A stretch of DNA of 12,900 bases from an uncultured Clostridia bacterium (lineage in GTDB: Bacteria; Bacillota; Clostridia; Oscillospirales; Ruminococcaceae), in the NCBI GenBank assembly GCA_944388825.1, contig CALXKG010000043.1, positions 1 through 12,900 of the forward strand, written 5' to 3'. Shown here one piece after another: positions 1 to 5,765 of this stretch. The position numbers were made by a program, and so were the translations under genes. The notes beneath the pieces were generated by a model that had not been told where the DNA came from, searched no databases, and saw only the letters and a program-made list of their open reading frames with translations. Each line of letters begins with the position of its first letter. Position 1 is the first letter of the stretch.

Positions 1-226
1 TCGCCCAGCTCTGGGAATAGAGGGTAACGCCGGTAATCAGAAGACAGACCGCAGCGGTCAGCACAATGCCCCAGGTCCCCATCCCCATGATCGCGCTCAT
101 CGACATGACGATGACGACGCAGACGACATTTAAGATGCACAGCGTCTTGATCAGGGAAAGGCCCAGCTCCCGGGGGGAATTGTGCAGCGGTACGCCGCCG
201 GGGCCGGTGTGTGTTTTGTTTGCCAT
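1..226 (-). CDS. Small membrane protein of unknown function, N-terminal part only
   Basis: The reading frame begins at an ATG (224-226) and stays open to the left edge, giving 75 residues with no stop. An AAAGGAG ribosome site lies 9 bases upstream (about 236-242). The N-terminus is short and polar (MANKTHTGPGGVPLHN), followed by two hydrophobic segments at about residues 21-47 (LIKTLCILNVVCVVIVMSMS) and 51-70 (WGIVLTAAVCLLITGVTLYS). It is therefore very likely an integral membrane protein with at least two helices. It starts 47 bases after the TrhP-like gene on the same strand and is probably co-transcribed with it. I do not recognise the family. The remainder lies outside the window, so total length and further helices are unknown. 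Confidence 0.65.
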   Translation of the reverse strand, partial: MANKTHTGPGGVPLHNSPRELGLSLIKTLCILNVVCVVIVMSMSAIMGMGTWGIVLTAAVCLLITGVTLYSQSWA

Positions 227-273
227 GGAGAAAGACTCCTTTCAGGATTTAATCCGCGTTATGCTCCATCCGT

Positions 274-1503
274 TCAATCCAGATTCTTCCGGATCATGCT
301 CCCCGCCGCCGGCGGATGAGGAAAGATGGAAAGCGGGAAAGAAAACGCCATCGCCGGATGGCGGGTGTCGGCAATCGGTTCCCCGCCGCCGTCTTGCAGC
401 CCGGAGGCCGTAAAAGGGGCCGGCTTTTTCCCCGGCTCCAGCAGTTCGAGGGTATCGCCGTCGAAAAAGCGGTTCTTCTGGGTGCACCAGACCCGGTTCC
501 CGTCTACCCGTTCGACCACCGCCGCGACGTCGGTCCGGCGGATATAGCCGTTTTCATCATACCGCTGGCCCGCTTCCGGGCGGCCGAACAGGAAGCCGGC
601 GGTATAGTCCCGGTGGGAGACCCTGCGCACCTCGTCCGCGAGCCACTCCGGCAGCCGCCACCCGTCCGGGCAGGCCGCGTAACCGTCCACCGCGATCCGG
701 TAGGCGTTGGTGACGGCAGCGACATAGTAGGCGGATTTCGCCCGCCCTTCGATCTTGAGGGAAGTGACCCCCGCCTGCGCCAGCTTGTCGATATAGGGCA
801 GGAGGCAGAGGTCCTTCGCGTTTAGGATGTAGGTGCCGTCCCCGTCCTCAAAGACCGGGAAGTACTGCCCCGGGCGCTTCTCCTCCACCAGCGCGTATTT
901 CCAGCGGCAGGGCTGGGCGCACTGACCGCGGTTGGCGTCCCGGGACGCCATATAGTTGCTGAGGACGCACCGTCCGGAAAAGGACAGGCACATCGCCCCG
1001 TGGACAAACACCTCGATTTCCAGGTCGGGCGGGGTCATATCGCGGATTTCGGCGATTTCCGCCAGGGAAAGCTCCCGGGCCAGCACCACCCGCTTCGCCC
1101 CCATCTCGTAAAACGCCCGGGCGGCGCGGTAGTTGACGACCCCCGCCTGGGTCGAGATGTGGATCTCCGCCCCCGGGACTGTCTCCCGCAGCACCGACAG
1201 GACGCCGAGGTCGGTGACGATAAAGGCGTCCACCCCCGCATCCGCCGCCGCCCGCAGAAAGGCGGGCAGCGCGTCAAACTCATCGTTGCGGGGGAGGGTG
1301 TTGACGGTCAGGTAGACCCGCGCGCCCTTTTGATGGGCCTGTTCACAGGCAGATTTCAGCTCCGGCAACCCGAAACTGGCCGCCGACGCCCGCATCCCGT
1401 AGGCGGTCGACCCGAGGTAGACCGCGTCCGCCCCGTACCGCAGCGCGGCTTCCAGCCGCTCCATATCCCCCGCCGGGGCAAGCACTTCCATATTTGCCTT
1501 CAA
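274..1503 (-). CDS. trhP: U32 family protein, TrhP-type tRNA uridine-34 hydroxylation protein (annotated as U32 peptidase)
   Basis: U32 proteins are named as peptidases, but the characterised bacterial members of this size (E. coli YegQ/TrhP, B. subtilis TrhP1/TrhP2) are needed for prephenate-dependent 5-hydroxyuridine formation at the tRNA wobble position. The N-terminus EVLAPAGDMERLEAALRYGA is the typical opening of the barrel. The U32 signature is complete: EVFVHGAMC followed by GRCVLS, at about residues 164-182. Cysteines C172, C179, C195 and C199 form the conserved cluster thought to bind metal or an Fe-S centre. The C-terminal U32 domain is present (QKNRFFDGDTLELLEPG), with a short unremarkable tail. 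The frame opens with TTG at 1503, 11 bases after AAAGGAG. The in-frame ATG at 1491, four codons later and preceded by GAAGG, fits family N-termini as well, so the start is uncertain. It lies downstream of mltG, as trhP genes do in Bacillus. Fold assignment is firm; the tRNA role is inferred from family and context. Confidence 0.85.
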   Translation of the reverse strand: MKANMEVLAPAGDMERLEAALRYGADAVYLGSTAYGMRASAASFGLPELKSACEQAHQKGARVYLTVNTLPRNDEFDALPAFLRAAADAGVDAFIVTDLGVLSVLRETVPGAEIHISTQAGVVNYRAARAFYEMGAKRVVLARELSLAEIAEIRDMTPPDLEIEVFVHGAMCLSFSGRCVLSNYMASRDANRGQCAQPCRWKYALVEEKRPGQYFPVFEDGDGTYILNAKDLCLLPYIDKLAQAGVTSLKIEGRAKSAYYVAAVTNAYRIAVDGYAACPDGWRLPEWLADEVRRVSHRDYTAGFLFGRPEAGQRYDENGYIRRTDVAAVVERVDGNRVWCTQKNRFFDGDTLELLEPGKKPAPFTASGLQDGGGEPIADTRHPAMAFSFPLSIFPHPPAAGSMIRKNLD

Positions 1504-1566
1504 GTGAAAACTGTCTCCTTTTTCTTTTTATCATAGCCATACAACTTTTCGGAAGAGACAAGCCCC

Positions 1567-1737
1567 GGCCTCCCTCCACGAGGGAGGCGGCGCAGATGCG
1601 CCGGAAGGAGTCGGAAAGACAAGCAAAAGTTGTTTTTTCAAAAATTACGCCTATAAGATTAGACAGCTTTGCTGTCTAGCCCCGCTCCTTCCGTCATCTT
1701 CGATGACAGCTCCCGCAGAGAGCGCCTCTTTCGGCGC
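1567..1737. repeat. Structured intergenic repeat, MITE/REP-like, with two double-hairpin ends
   Basis: The 273 bases between mltG and the U32 gene hold no credible gene but are packed with inverted repeats. The left end has a stem CCTCCCTC/GAGGGAGG (1569-1576 with 1580-1587), then GGCGCA/TGCGCC (1589-1594 with 1597-1602), then GGAAGGAG (1603-1610). The right end, read on the opposite strand, has the same architecture: GGCGC..GCGCC hairpin (1722-1726 with 1733-1737), then GTCATC/GATGAC (1693-1698 with 1702-1707), then the complement of GGAAGGAG (1685-1692). The two ends are thus imperfect terminal inverted repeats. Between them is an AT-rich stretch and a further hairpin, AGACAGC-TTT-GCTGTCT (1661-1677). 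There is no transposase. The layout resembles non-autonomous repeats I associate with gut clostridia; membership in a specific family is not established here. Confidence 0.55.
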
Positions 1738-1776
1738 GCTTGCCTATCCGGCTGTACGGCCTTTCGACAACCCGGT

Positions 1777-3177
1777 TTAGTCCAGATAATTTGCGATATT
1801 TGCCTCATGTTCCGCCAGCGTTTCCGAGAAATAGAAGTTCCCATTGTCATCGCTGATGAAATAATAGTACGCCGTCGTTTCGGGCGAAAGGGCCGCGTTG
1901 ATCGCGTCCATGCCGGGGTTGCAGATCGGCCCGGCCGGAAGCCCGGTGCACTGGTAGGTGTCGTAGGCCGCGGCCTTCCGCTCGTTTGCCGCCGTATGGC
2001 CGGACATCAGGATGGTCGAATTGGCGTAGTTGCGGGTCGGGTCGCACTGGAGCATCGGGAAGTTCTCCGGGTCGTTCAACCGGTTCCAGTAGACCGACGA
2101 GACAACCGCCATATTGGCGGGATCGCCGCTGGCTTCCGCCTGGATCAGCGAGGCCAGCGTGATCGTCTGGTGCTGGGTGAGCCCCATTTCCGCCATCCGG
2201 TCCTGCACCGTGTCAATCTTATTCTGGAAATTCTGCAGCATCCGGGAGATGACCGTCGCCGGGGATTCGTTGGTATAAAACTCATAGGTATCGGGGAAAA
2301 GGTACCCTTCCAGCGGGTAGAAGATGTCGGAGGAAGTGCTCATTTCCGCCTCGAAATCATAGCCGTAGTCGGCGCCCGACCGCGCCTCTTCCTTAAAGTC
2401 GTCGGCGTCGCAGACATCGTTTTCCTCCAGGAGGGCGGCAATCTGGTTTAAGGTCATCCCTTCGGTAAAGGTGACCCAGACCGTCTCCCGGGCGGCCGGC
2501 TGCACCGCGATCTCGGAAAGCAGCTGCATATAGTTCATGTTGTCGTTCAGCGTATGCTCCCCTTCCTGATACGGGCCGGTAGAGCCTTCAAACTTTGCGA
2601 CATAGGAGAACAGCCAGCTGTATTTGATCAGCCCGGCATCCTTCAGCTTGCCGGCGACGTCGTCGACCGTATCGTCCTCATCGATCGAGATCGTCACCGC
2701 CCGGTTATCGGTGATAAAAGCCAGCACATCGTTGAAGACCCGCAGGAACATCACCGCGATAAAGACGCAGACGACCAGCGTCACGGCGGTATAGGCAAAG
2801 CTGGTCCCCCATCCTCTATGGTAGACCCGCTTCGGGATCCGGCGGAAAAAACGCCGCCTGCGCCGGGGCATCGCCTGATCGTCCGGTTCTTCCGGCGGCA
2901 GCTCTTCCGCAGGCGGCGGGGAAGGCGGCTCGCTGCCGATCGCGACCGTCCGGGTCAGGCCGGACGGGCCGGCAGAGCCGGTATGACCGGCGTCGAAGGC
3001 GATCGTCCGCTCCTCTTCCACCGGCACGGGCAATTCTTCCCCCTCCGGCGCTTCCCCCGAGCCCTCTTCCGGGAACGGTTCGCCGTCCTCCGGGTAGAAG
3101 GAATCCGTTCCTTCTTCCAGGTCAAACTGGAAGCCCGCCCCGCCGTCCTCCGGCAGCCGGTTTTCTCTGTTATCCAT
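1777..3177 (-). CDS. mltG: Endolytic murein transglycosylase MltG (YceG-like)
   Basis: MltG is a single-pass membrane lytic transglycosylase that cleaves nascent peptidoglycan strands inside the glycan chain and limits their length. The 466-residue product has a long acidic, proline-rich cytoplasmic N-terminus (1-103), a strongly basic stretch PRRRRRFFRRIPKR (104-117), and one membrane helix at about 128-147. A LysM-like region follows (VTISIDEDDTVDDVAGKLKD, 161-180), then the catalytic YceG domain. Recognisable motifs are YPLEGYLFPDTYEF (287-300), the catalytic helix LASLIQAEAS with the probable catalytic glutamate E348, LQCDPT (376-381), and TGLPAGPICNPG near the end. Start: ATG at 3177, 8 bases after AAGGG. 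It lies 41 bases downstream of the cyclo-ligase gene. The extended cytoplasmic region is longer than in E. coli; Gram-positive MltG proteins such as that of pneumococcus also carry long N-termini. Confidence 0.95.
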   Translation of the reverse strand: MDNRENRLPEDGGAGFQFDLEEGTDSFYPEDGEPFPEEGSGEAPEGEELPVPVEEERTIAFDAGHTGSAGPSGLTRTVAIGSEPPSPPPAEELPPEEPDDQAMPRRRRRFFRRIPKRVYHRGWGTSFAYTAVTLVVCVFIAVMFLRVFNDVLAFITDNRAVTISIDEDDTVDDVAGKLKDAGLIKYSWLFSYVAKFEGSTGPYQEGEHTLNDNMNYMQLLSEIAVQPAARETVWVTFTEGMTLNQIAALLEENDVCDADDFKEEARSGADYGYDFEAEMSTSSDIFYPLEGYLFPDTYEFYTNESPATVISRMLQNFQNKIDTVQDRMAEMGLTQHQTITLASLIQAEASGDPANMAVVSSVYWNRLNDPENFPMLQCDPTRNYANSTILMSGHTAANERKAAAYDTYQCTGLPAGPICNPGMDAINAALSPETTAYYYFISDDNGNFYFSETLAEHEANIANYLD

Positions 3178-3218
3178 TCAATCATCCCTTCTGGAAAATC
3201 CGGGCCGTATGCCCGGCG

Positions 3219-3824
3219 TCAAATTCCCGTCCCAAACCGCTTGACAAACTTTTCGGTCACCAGGATATCCGCCCGGCGGTCATACCGGCCGTGGGGGAGC
3301 TGGGTGCGCAGGCAGGCGGTATAGCAGACCCCCGCCGTCACGCCGGGGTAGCGGGAAAGGAAGCGGTCGTAATACCCCTTCCCATATCCCAGCCGGAACC
3401 CCTCCAGGTCAAATCCCAGCCCCGGCAGCACGCAGAAGGAACGCAGCAGCGCCCCCGACGAGAGGGGAAGTTCCTCCGCCCGCTCCGGCACCGGTTCCAG
3501 CACCCCGAAAGTCCCGGGGGCCAGCTCGGACAGGGCATTTATATAAAAAAACTTCATTTCCACCTTTCCCGGCACGCACCAGGGCACCGCCACCTTTTTC
3601 CCGGCGGCGAGCGCCTGCTCGATCAGCGCATGGGTATCCACCTCGATCGCGGTGGAAACATAGGTGAGCAGCAGCGGCGCCTCCCGGTACTCCGGAAGGT
3701 TTACAAGCCGCGCGAGGATCTTCTCATCCCGCTGCCCCTTTTCCCCCGGGGAGAAGGCGCGGCGGGTCGTTTTGAACTCCTGCCGCAGCCCTTTTTTTAC
3801 TTCCCGGATATCGGTGTACCGCAT
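3219..3824 (-). CDS. 5-formyltetrahydrofolate cyclo-ligase (5,10-methenyl-THF synthetase)
   Basis: This enzyme (the MTHFS/YgfA/Fau family) converts 5-formyl-THF to 5,10-methenyl-THF with ATP, returning a storage folate to the active one-carbon pool in the cytoplasm. The signature VLPGLGFDLEGFRLGYGKGYYDRFL region near residues 134-158 is diagnostic: G-x-FD, then LGYGKGYYDRF. The N-terminal KKGLRQEFKTTRRAFSP is the usual substrate-binding start. With the start at ATG 3824 the protein has 201 residues, normal for the family. This start has AAAGGG 9 bases upstream. The open frame extends to a TTG at 3848, but that would place the ribosome site inside the coding region. The gene begins 27 bases after the tmk stop, and mltG follows 41 bases downstream. 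The location behind a ThyX-like gene and tmk fits a folate/thymidylate group. Confidence 0.93.
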   Translation of the reverse strand: MRYTDIREVKKGLRQEFKTTRRAFSPGEKGQRDEKILARLVNLPEYREAPLLLTYVSTAIEVDTHALIEQALAAGKKVAVPWCVPGKVEMKFFYINALSELAPGTFGVLEPVPERAEELPLSSGALLRSFCVLPGLGFDLEGFRLGYGKGYYDRFLSRYPGVTAGVCYTACLRTQLPHGRYDRRADILVTEKFVKRFGTGI

Positions 3825-3851
3825 GGCGCTCAACCCTTTCTCTCGCAATTT

Positions 3852-4544
3852 CTATCTCTGTCTATCAGGTTTTCCGGGCAGTTTCCCGCCTCCATCGATC
3901 GCTTTTACAATACGCGCCGTCACATCCTCCACCGGCAGCGGCGCCGCGCCGTCGTCGCAGCGCACCTTTTCCCAGCCCCAATACCGGGCGGCAAATGCGG
4001 CGGTGTCCCGGCAGAGGCGCATATACCGCCGGTTTTTCTCATGGATATCCCGCCGGCTGTCGTCGCCCGCATACCGGGCGGAGAGCAGCTTGTCGGAAAT
4101 GGCCTGCTCCATCTCCAGATAGACGGTGATATCCGGCGCCGGGATCCCCAGCTTATGGTATTCATAATCCTCGATCCACTGTAAGTACCCCGCCCACTCT
4201 TCCCGCGGCAGCTTCCCCATCTGGTGGATCGCGTTGGAGGTGGCATAGCGGGTAGCCAGGATGGTCGTCCCGGCCTCGTAATCCTTTTTCCAGTGGAGCA
4301 GGTAGGAGGCATACCGGTCGACCGCGTAAAAGCTGCCGGCGGCATAGGCGTTGACCCCGTCCGGGTCATCGGAAAATTCCCCGCCCAGGTACATCCGGAC
4401 CAGCGTCGAAGAAGGCTCGGCATAATCGGGGAAAGAGATCAGCTTTACCTTTTCCCCCCGCGCCCGCAGCGCCCCTGCGACCCGTTCCCCCTGGGTCGAT
4501 TTGCCGCAGCCGTCCAGGCCGTCCAGCACGATCAGCCGCCCCAT
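3852..4544 (-). CDS. tmk: Thymidylate kinase (dTMP kinase) family protein
   Basis: Thymidylate kinase phosphorylates dTMP to dTDP with ATP in the cytoplasm. The preferred start is the ATG at 4542-4544, which shares its A with the TGA stop of the upstream gene (TGATG). It has GGGGAG 8 bases upstream and begins MGRLIVLDGLDGCGKSTQ, as the family does; the longer frame to 4616 adds an unrelated tail and overlaps the upstream gene. The product has 230 residues. Visible are the P-loop GLDGCGKST (9-17), the FP-D motif near SFPDY (37-41), and YAVDRYAS (73-80). The motif that is usually DRY/DRH reads TRY (98-100), followed by ATSNAIHQ. A lid/helix segment DIHEKNRRYMR lies near 166-176. The loss of the aspartate is unusual for textbook Tmk, although the rest is intact. 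It may belong to a clostridial Tmk subfamily. The C-terminal KLPGKPDRQR tail is basic and of no known meaning. Confidence 0.88.
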   Translation of the reverse strand: MGRLIVLDGLDGCGKSTQGERVAGALRARGEKVKLISFPDYAEPSSTLVRMYLGGEFSDDPDGVNAYAAGSFYAVDRYASYLLHWKKDYEAGTTILATRYATSNAIHQMGKLPREEWAGYLQWIEDYEYHKLGIPAPDITVYLEMEQAISDKLLSARYAGDDSRRDIHEKNRRYMRLCRDTAAFAARYWGWEKVRCDDGAAPLPVEDVTARIVKAIDGGGKLPGKPDRQR

Positions 4545-5164
4545 CAGGCGTTCTCCCCGGTGATCAGGTCGGCGGCATAGGGAAGGGCCCTGATCCAATC
4601 GCAGAAGGTATGCCATTCGTCCAGCTTATGGTCTTTGCGGGCGTGGTAGATGTTGCGCAGCGTCTCATAGTTCAGCGTGCAGGTACGCATCTGGTTGTAG
4701 GAGCTGGGCAGCAGCTGGATCATATCGTACCAGTACCGCTTGTCCTTCCCTTCCAGATAGCGGAGCCGCAGCGTCTCAAGAAACCGCACCAGCCCCTCCA
4801 TCTGCTCCCTGGTCTCCGCGTCCATCCGGTCGGTCGAAAAATCGTCCATCGAGAAGGGCCGCGCATGGAGCTTGTGCATCGTCGAGGTGGAGTTGGCGAC
4901 CGTCGCGACCTTGTAGGTATCGTACTCCTTCCACCAGTAGAGGGGGGCGGTGACGTCCATCGAAACAAAGATCATCCGGATAAACTTGCGGTGGTCGCTG
5001 CCGGCGGCGCACAGCCTGCGGGCGAGGGACAGATCGTTCGGCCCGAAGTGGAAGCCGGTTTCATCCGTCCAGCTGTCCATCCGGTCCCAGCTGTTTAAAG
5101 GGTTCCGCGCCCCACGCATCGCGTTTTCCATATTCATGACGGCTGTATTGTTGACGGTGAGCAT
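4544..5164 (-). CDS. Divergent ThyX-like protein (FAD-dependent thymidylate synthase fold, atypical signature)
   Basis: ThyX makes dTMP from dUMP using methylene-THF, NADPH and FAD. I assign this 206-residue protein to the ThyX fold by pattern. The N-terminal AMRGARNPLNSW (15-26) matches the ThyX AVRAARVSF strand. KFIRMIFVSMDVTAPLYWW (60-78) matches the FEHIVFTFHVKAP region. The C-terminal half aligns without gaps to LP-x11-N-x3-L-x-N-x4-R-x-D (L152, P153, N165, L169, N171, R176, D178), with W184 close to the family Trp. The key motif RHRxxSxNExSxRY is not kept: the region reads KEYDTYKVATVANSTSTMH (79-97), retaining only an N and an S. Start ATG 5164 follows AAAGGAG by 7 bases. The stop overlaps the tmk start by one base, arguing for a role with dTMP. 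It could be an active variant, a nucleotide-binding relative, or something unrelated in function. Confidence 0.6.
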   Translation of the reverse strand: MLTVNNTAVMNMENAMRGARNPLNSWDRMDSWTDETGFHFGPNDLSLARRLCAAGSDHRKFIRMIFVSMDVTAPLYWWKEYDTYKVATVANSTSTMHKLHARPFSMDDFSTDRMDAETREQMEGLVRFLETLRLRYLEGKDKRYWYDMIQLLPSSYNQMRTCTLNYETLRNIYHARKDHKLDEWHTFCDWIRALPYAADLITGENA

Positions 5165-5226
5165 CGGTTCTCTCCTTTATATCTTTGAAGATCCCCGCCC
5201 TTTCCAGGCGGTACATACATACAAGC

Positions 5227-5255
5227 ATTATACCACACCCGTGCCCTGAAAAAAA
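5227..5255 (-). promoter_or_regulatory. Promoter of the ThyX-like/tmk/mltG operon (extended -10)
   Basis: Read on the minus strand, TGGTATAAT gives a consensus -10 (5227-5232) with the TG extension. The -35 position (about 5250-5255) is only a T-run, so recognition would depend on the extended -10. Transcription should start near 5220, leaving a leader of about 56 bases. That leader contains a CCGCC/GGCGG hairpin (5195-5199 with 5207-5211) and ATCTT-TG-AAGAT (5181-5192) ahead of the AAAGGAG site. Confidence 0.65.
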
Positions 5256-5329
5256 GCCCCGGGCGGCAAAAGTAGTTTTTTATTTACAAACGCGCTCATA
5301 CGGCCCAGGCTGAATTTTTTTTTGCCCTG

Positions 5330-5343
5330 CCCAATATATTGGG
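5330..5343. promoter_or_regulatory. Perfect 14-bp palindrome, candidate operator between divergent promoters
   Basis: CCCAATATATTGGG is a perfect inverted repeat lying about 24 bases upstream of the -10 of the small XRE regulator and about 100 bases upstream of the leftward operon promoter. Its place in a divergent intergenic region beside a DNA-binding protein gene suggests an operator, perhaps for autoregulation. That function is inference; one such palindrome could also occur by chance in a window of this size. Confidence 0.35.
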
Positions 5344-5366
5344 GGTATTTTTCCGGCAAAAGCGGT

Positions 5367-5372
5367 TATAAT
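5367..5372 (+). promoter_or_regulatory. -10 element of the XRE regulator promoter
   Basis: TATAAT within GGTTATAATATAGACGA stands 20 bases before the ATG at 5393. The expected -35 position (about 5344-5349, GGTATT) is poor, so the promoter may be weak or need help from a factor bound at the adjacent palindrome. An AGAGG ribosome site (5380-5384) follows, 8 bases before the start. Confidence 0.55.
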
Positions 5373-5392
5373 ATAGACGAGAGGTGCCGTTC

Positions 5393-5596
5393 ATGATTAG
5401 TTATGCTCCCTTTTATAAGACACTGAAGAAAAAGAACATTACAGAATACCACCTGATATTTAAGGAAGGTATCTCTTCCAACACCATCCATCGGATGAAA
5501 CACGGGGAAACCATCACTTTAAAGACGCTGAACACCCTGTGCAGCATTTTACAGTGCCCGGTGTCCGACATCATCGAGTACATACCGGACGAATGA
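5393..5596 (+). CDS. Small XRE/Cro-C1-type helix-turn-helix regulator
   Basis: A 67-residue protein that is almost entirely a single Cro/C1-type DNA-binding domain. The pattern is YKTLKKKNITEYHLIFKEG (helices 1-2), then ISSNTIHRMKHGETITLKT with the recognition helix at about residues 27-36, then LNTLCSILQCPVSDIIEYIPD, the typical final helices. Small stand-alone proteins of this class act as dimeric repressors. The start is the ATG at 5393, with AGAGG 8 bases upstream; the GTG at 5384 lies inside the ribosome site and is rejected. The gene is visibly richer in A+T than all its neighbours. It is divergent from the ThyX-like operon, isolated by its own terminator, and preceded by a palindrome that could be its operator. 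Targets are unknown. Confidence 0.85.
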   Translation: MISYAPFYKTLKKKNITEYHLIFKEGISSNTIHRMKHGETITLKTLNTLCSILQCPVSDIIEYIPDE

Positions 5597-5630
5597 TCCC
5601 GTCCGGCGTATTTGTTATACCTTTTTATCA

Positions 5631-5666
5631 AAAACCGGGCGGAAAATCCTTTCCGCCCGGTTTTTT
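5631..5666 (+). terminator. Rho-independent terminator after the XRE gene
   Basis: A perfect stem CCGGGCGGAAA (5635-5645) with TTTCCGCCCGG (5650-5660), loop ATCC, followed by TTTTTT (5661-5666). Four A residues precede the stem, so it could also work from the other strand. It insulates the regulator from the DUF4867 gene. Confidence 0.92.
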
Positions 5667-5686
5667 CGCCATTTCCCCCTCCGCCC

Positions 5687-5715
5687 TTGATTTTTTCCGC
5701 CGGCCGGCGTATAAT
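5687..5715 (+). promoter_or_regulatory. Sigma-A-type promoter of the DUF4867 gene
   Basis: TTGATT (5687-5692), a 17-base spacer and TATAAT (5710-5715): close to consensus with ideal spacing. It lies about 50 bases before the ATG at 5766. The spacer is GC-rich and contains the palindrome GCCGGCCGGC. AGGAGG at about 5753-5758 is the ribosome site. Confidence 0.8.
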
Positions 5716-5765
5716 AAAAGAAAAACCGTGCAGGGGCACACCCTGACGGGCAGGAGGTCATCATC

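Noticed and set aside
1530..1535. TATGAT on the minus strand as a promoter for the U32 gene
   Set aside because: No -35 at acceptable spacing (closest TTGTCT is 20 bases away), so support is too weak to list as a feature.
1567..1737. Repeat hairpins as a CRISPR array or riboswitch
   Set aside because: There are no regularly spaced direct repeats or spacers, and the mirrored ends fit an inverted-repeat element rather than a known riboswitch fold.
1669..2451. Plus-strand open frame of 260 codons opposite mltG
   Set aside because: It starts inside the repeat hairpins and runs antisense to conserved MltG motifs; no recognisable domain.
3291..4184. Plus-strand open frame of 297 codons spanning the cyclo-ligase and tmk genes
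   Set aside because: It crosses two real minus-strand genes, has low-complexity composition and no ribosome site, so it is a shadow.
4545..4616. N-terminal extension of tmk to 4616
   Set aside because: The extra 24 residues do not resemble the family and overlap the upstream gene; the TGATG junction start is preferred.
5287..5297. CAAACGCGCTC shared with 6468-6478
   Set aside because: A single 11-base match is expected by chance in a window of this size, and only the second copy has an inverted partner.
5585..5606. Hairpin CCGGAC/GTCCGG across the XRE stop codon as a terminator
   Set aside because: The loop is ten bases and no T-run follows; the perfect terminator at 5631-5666 serves the gene.
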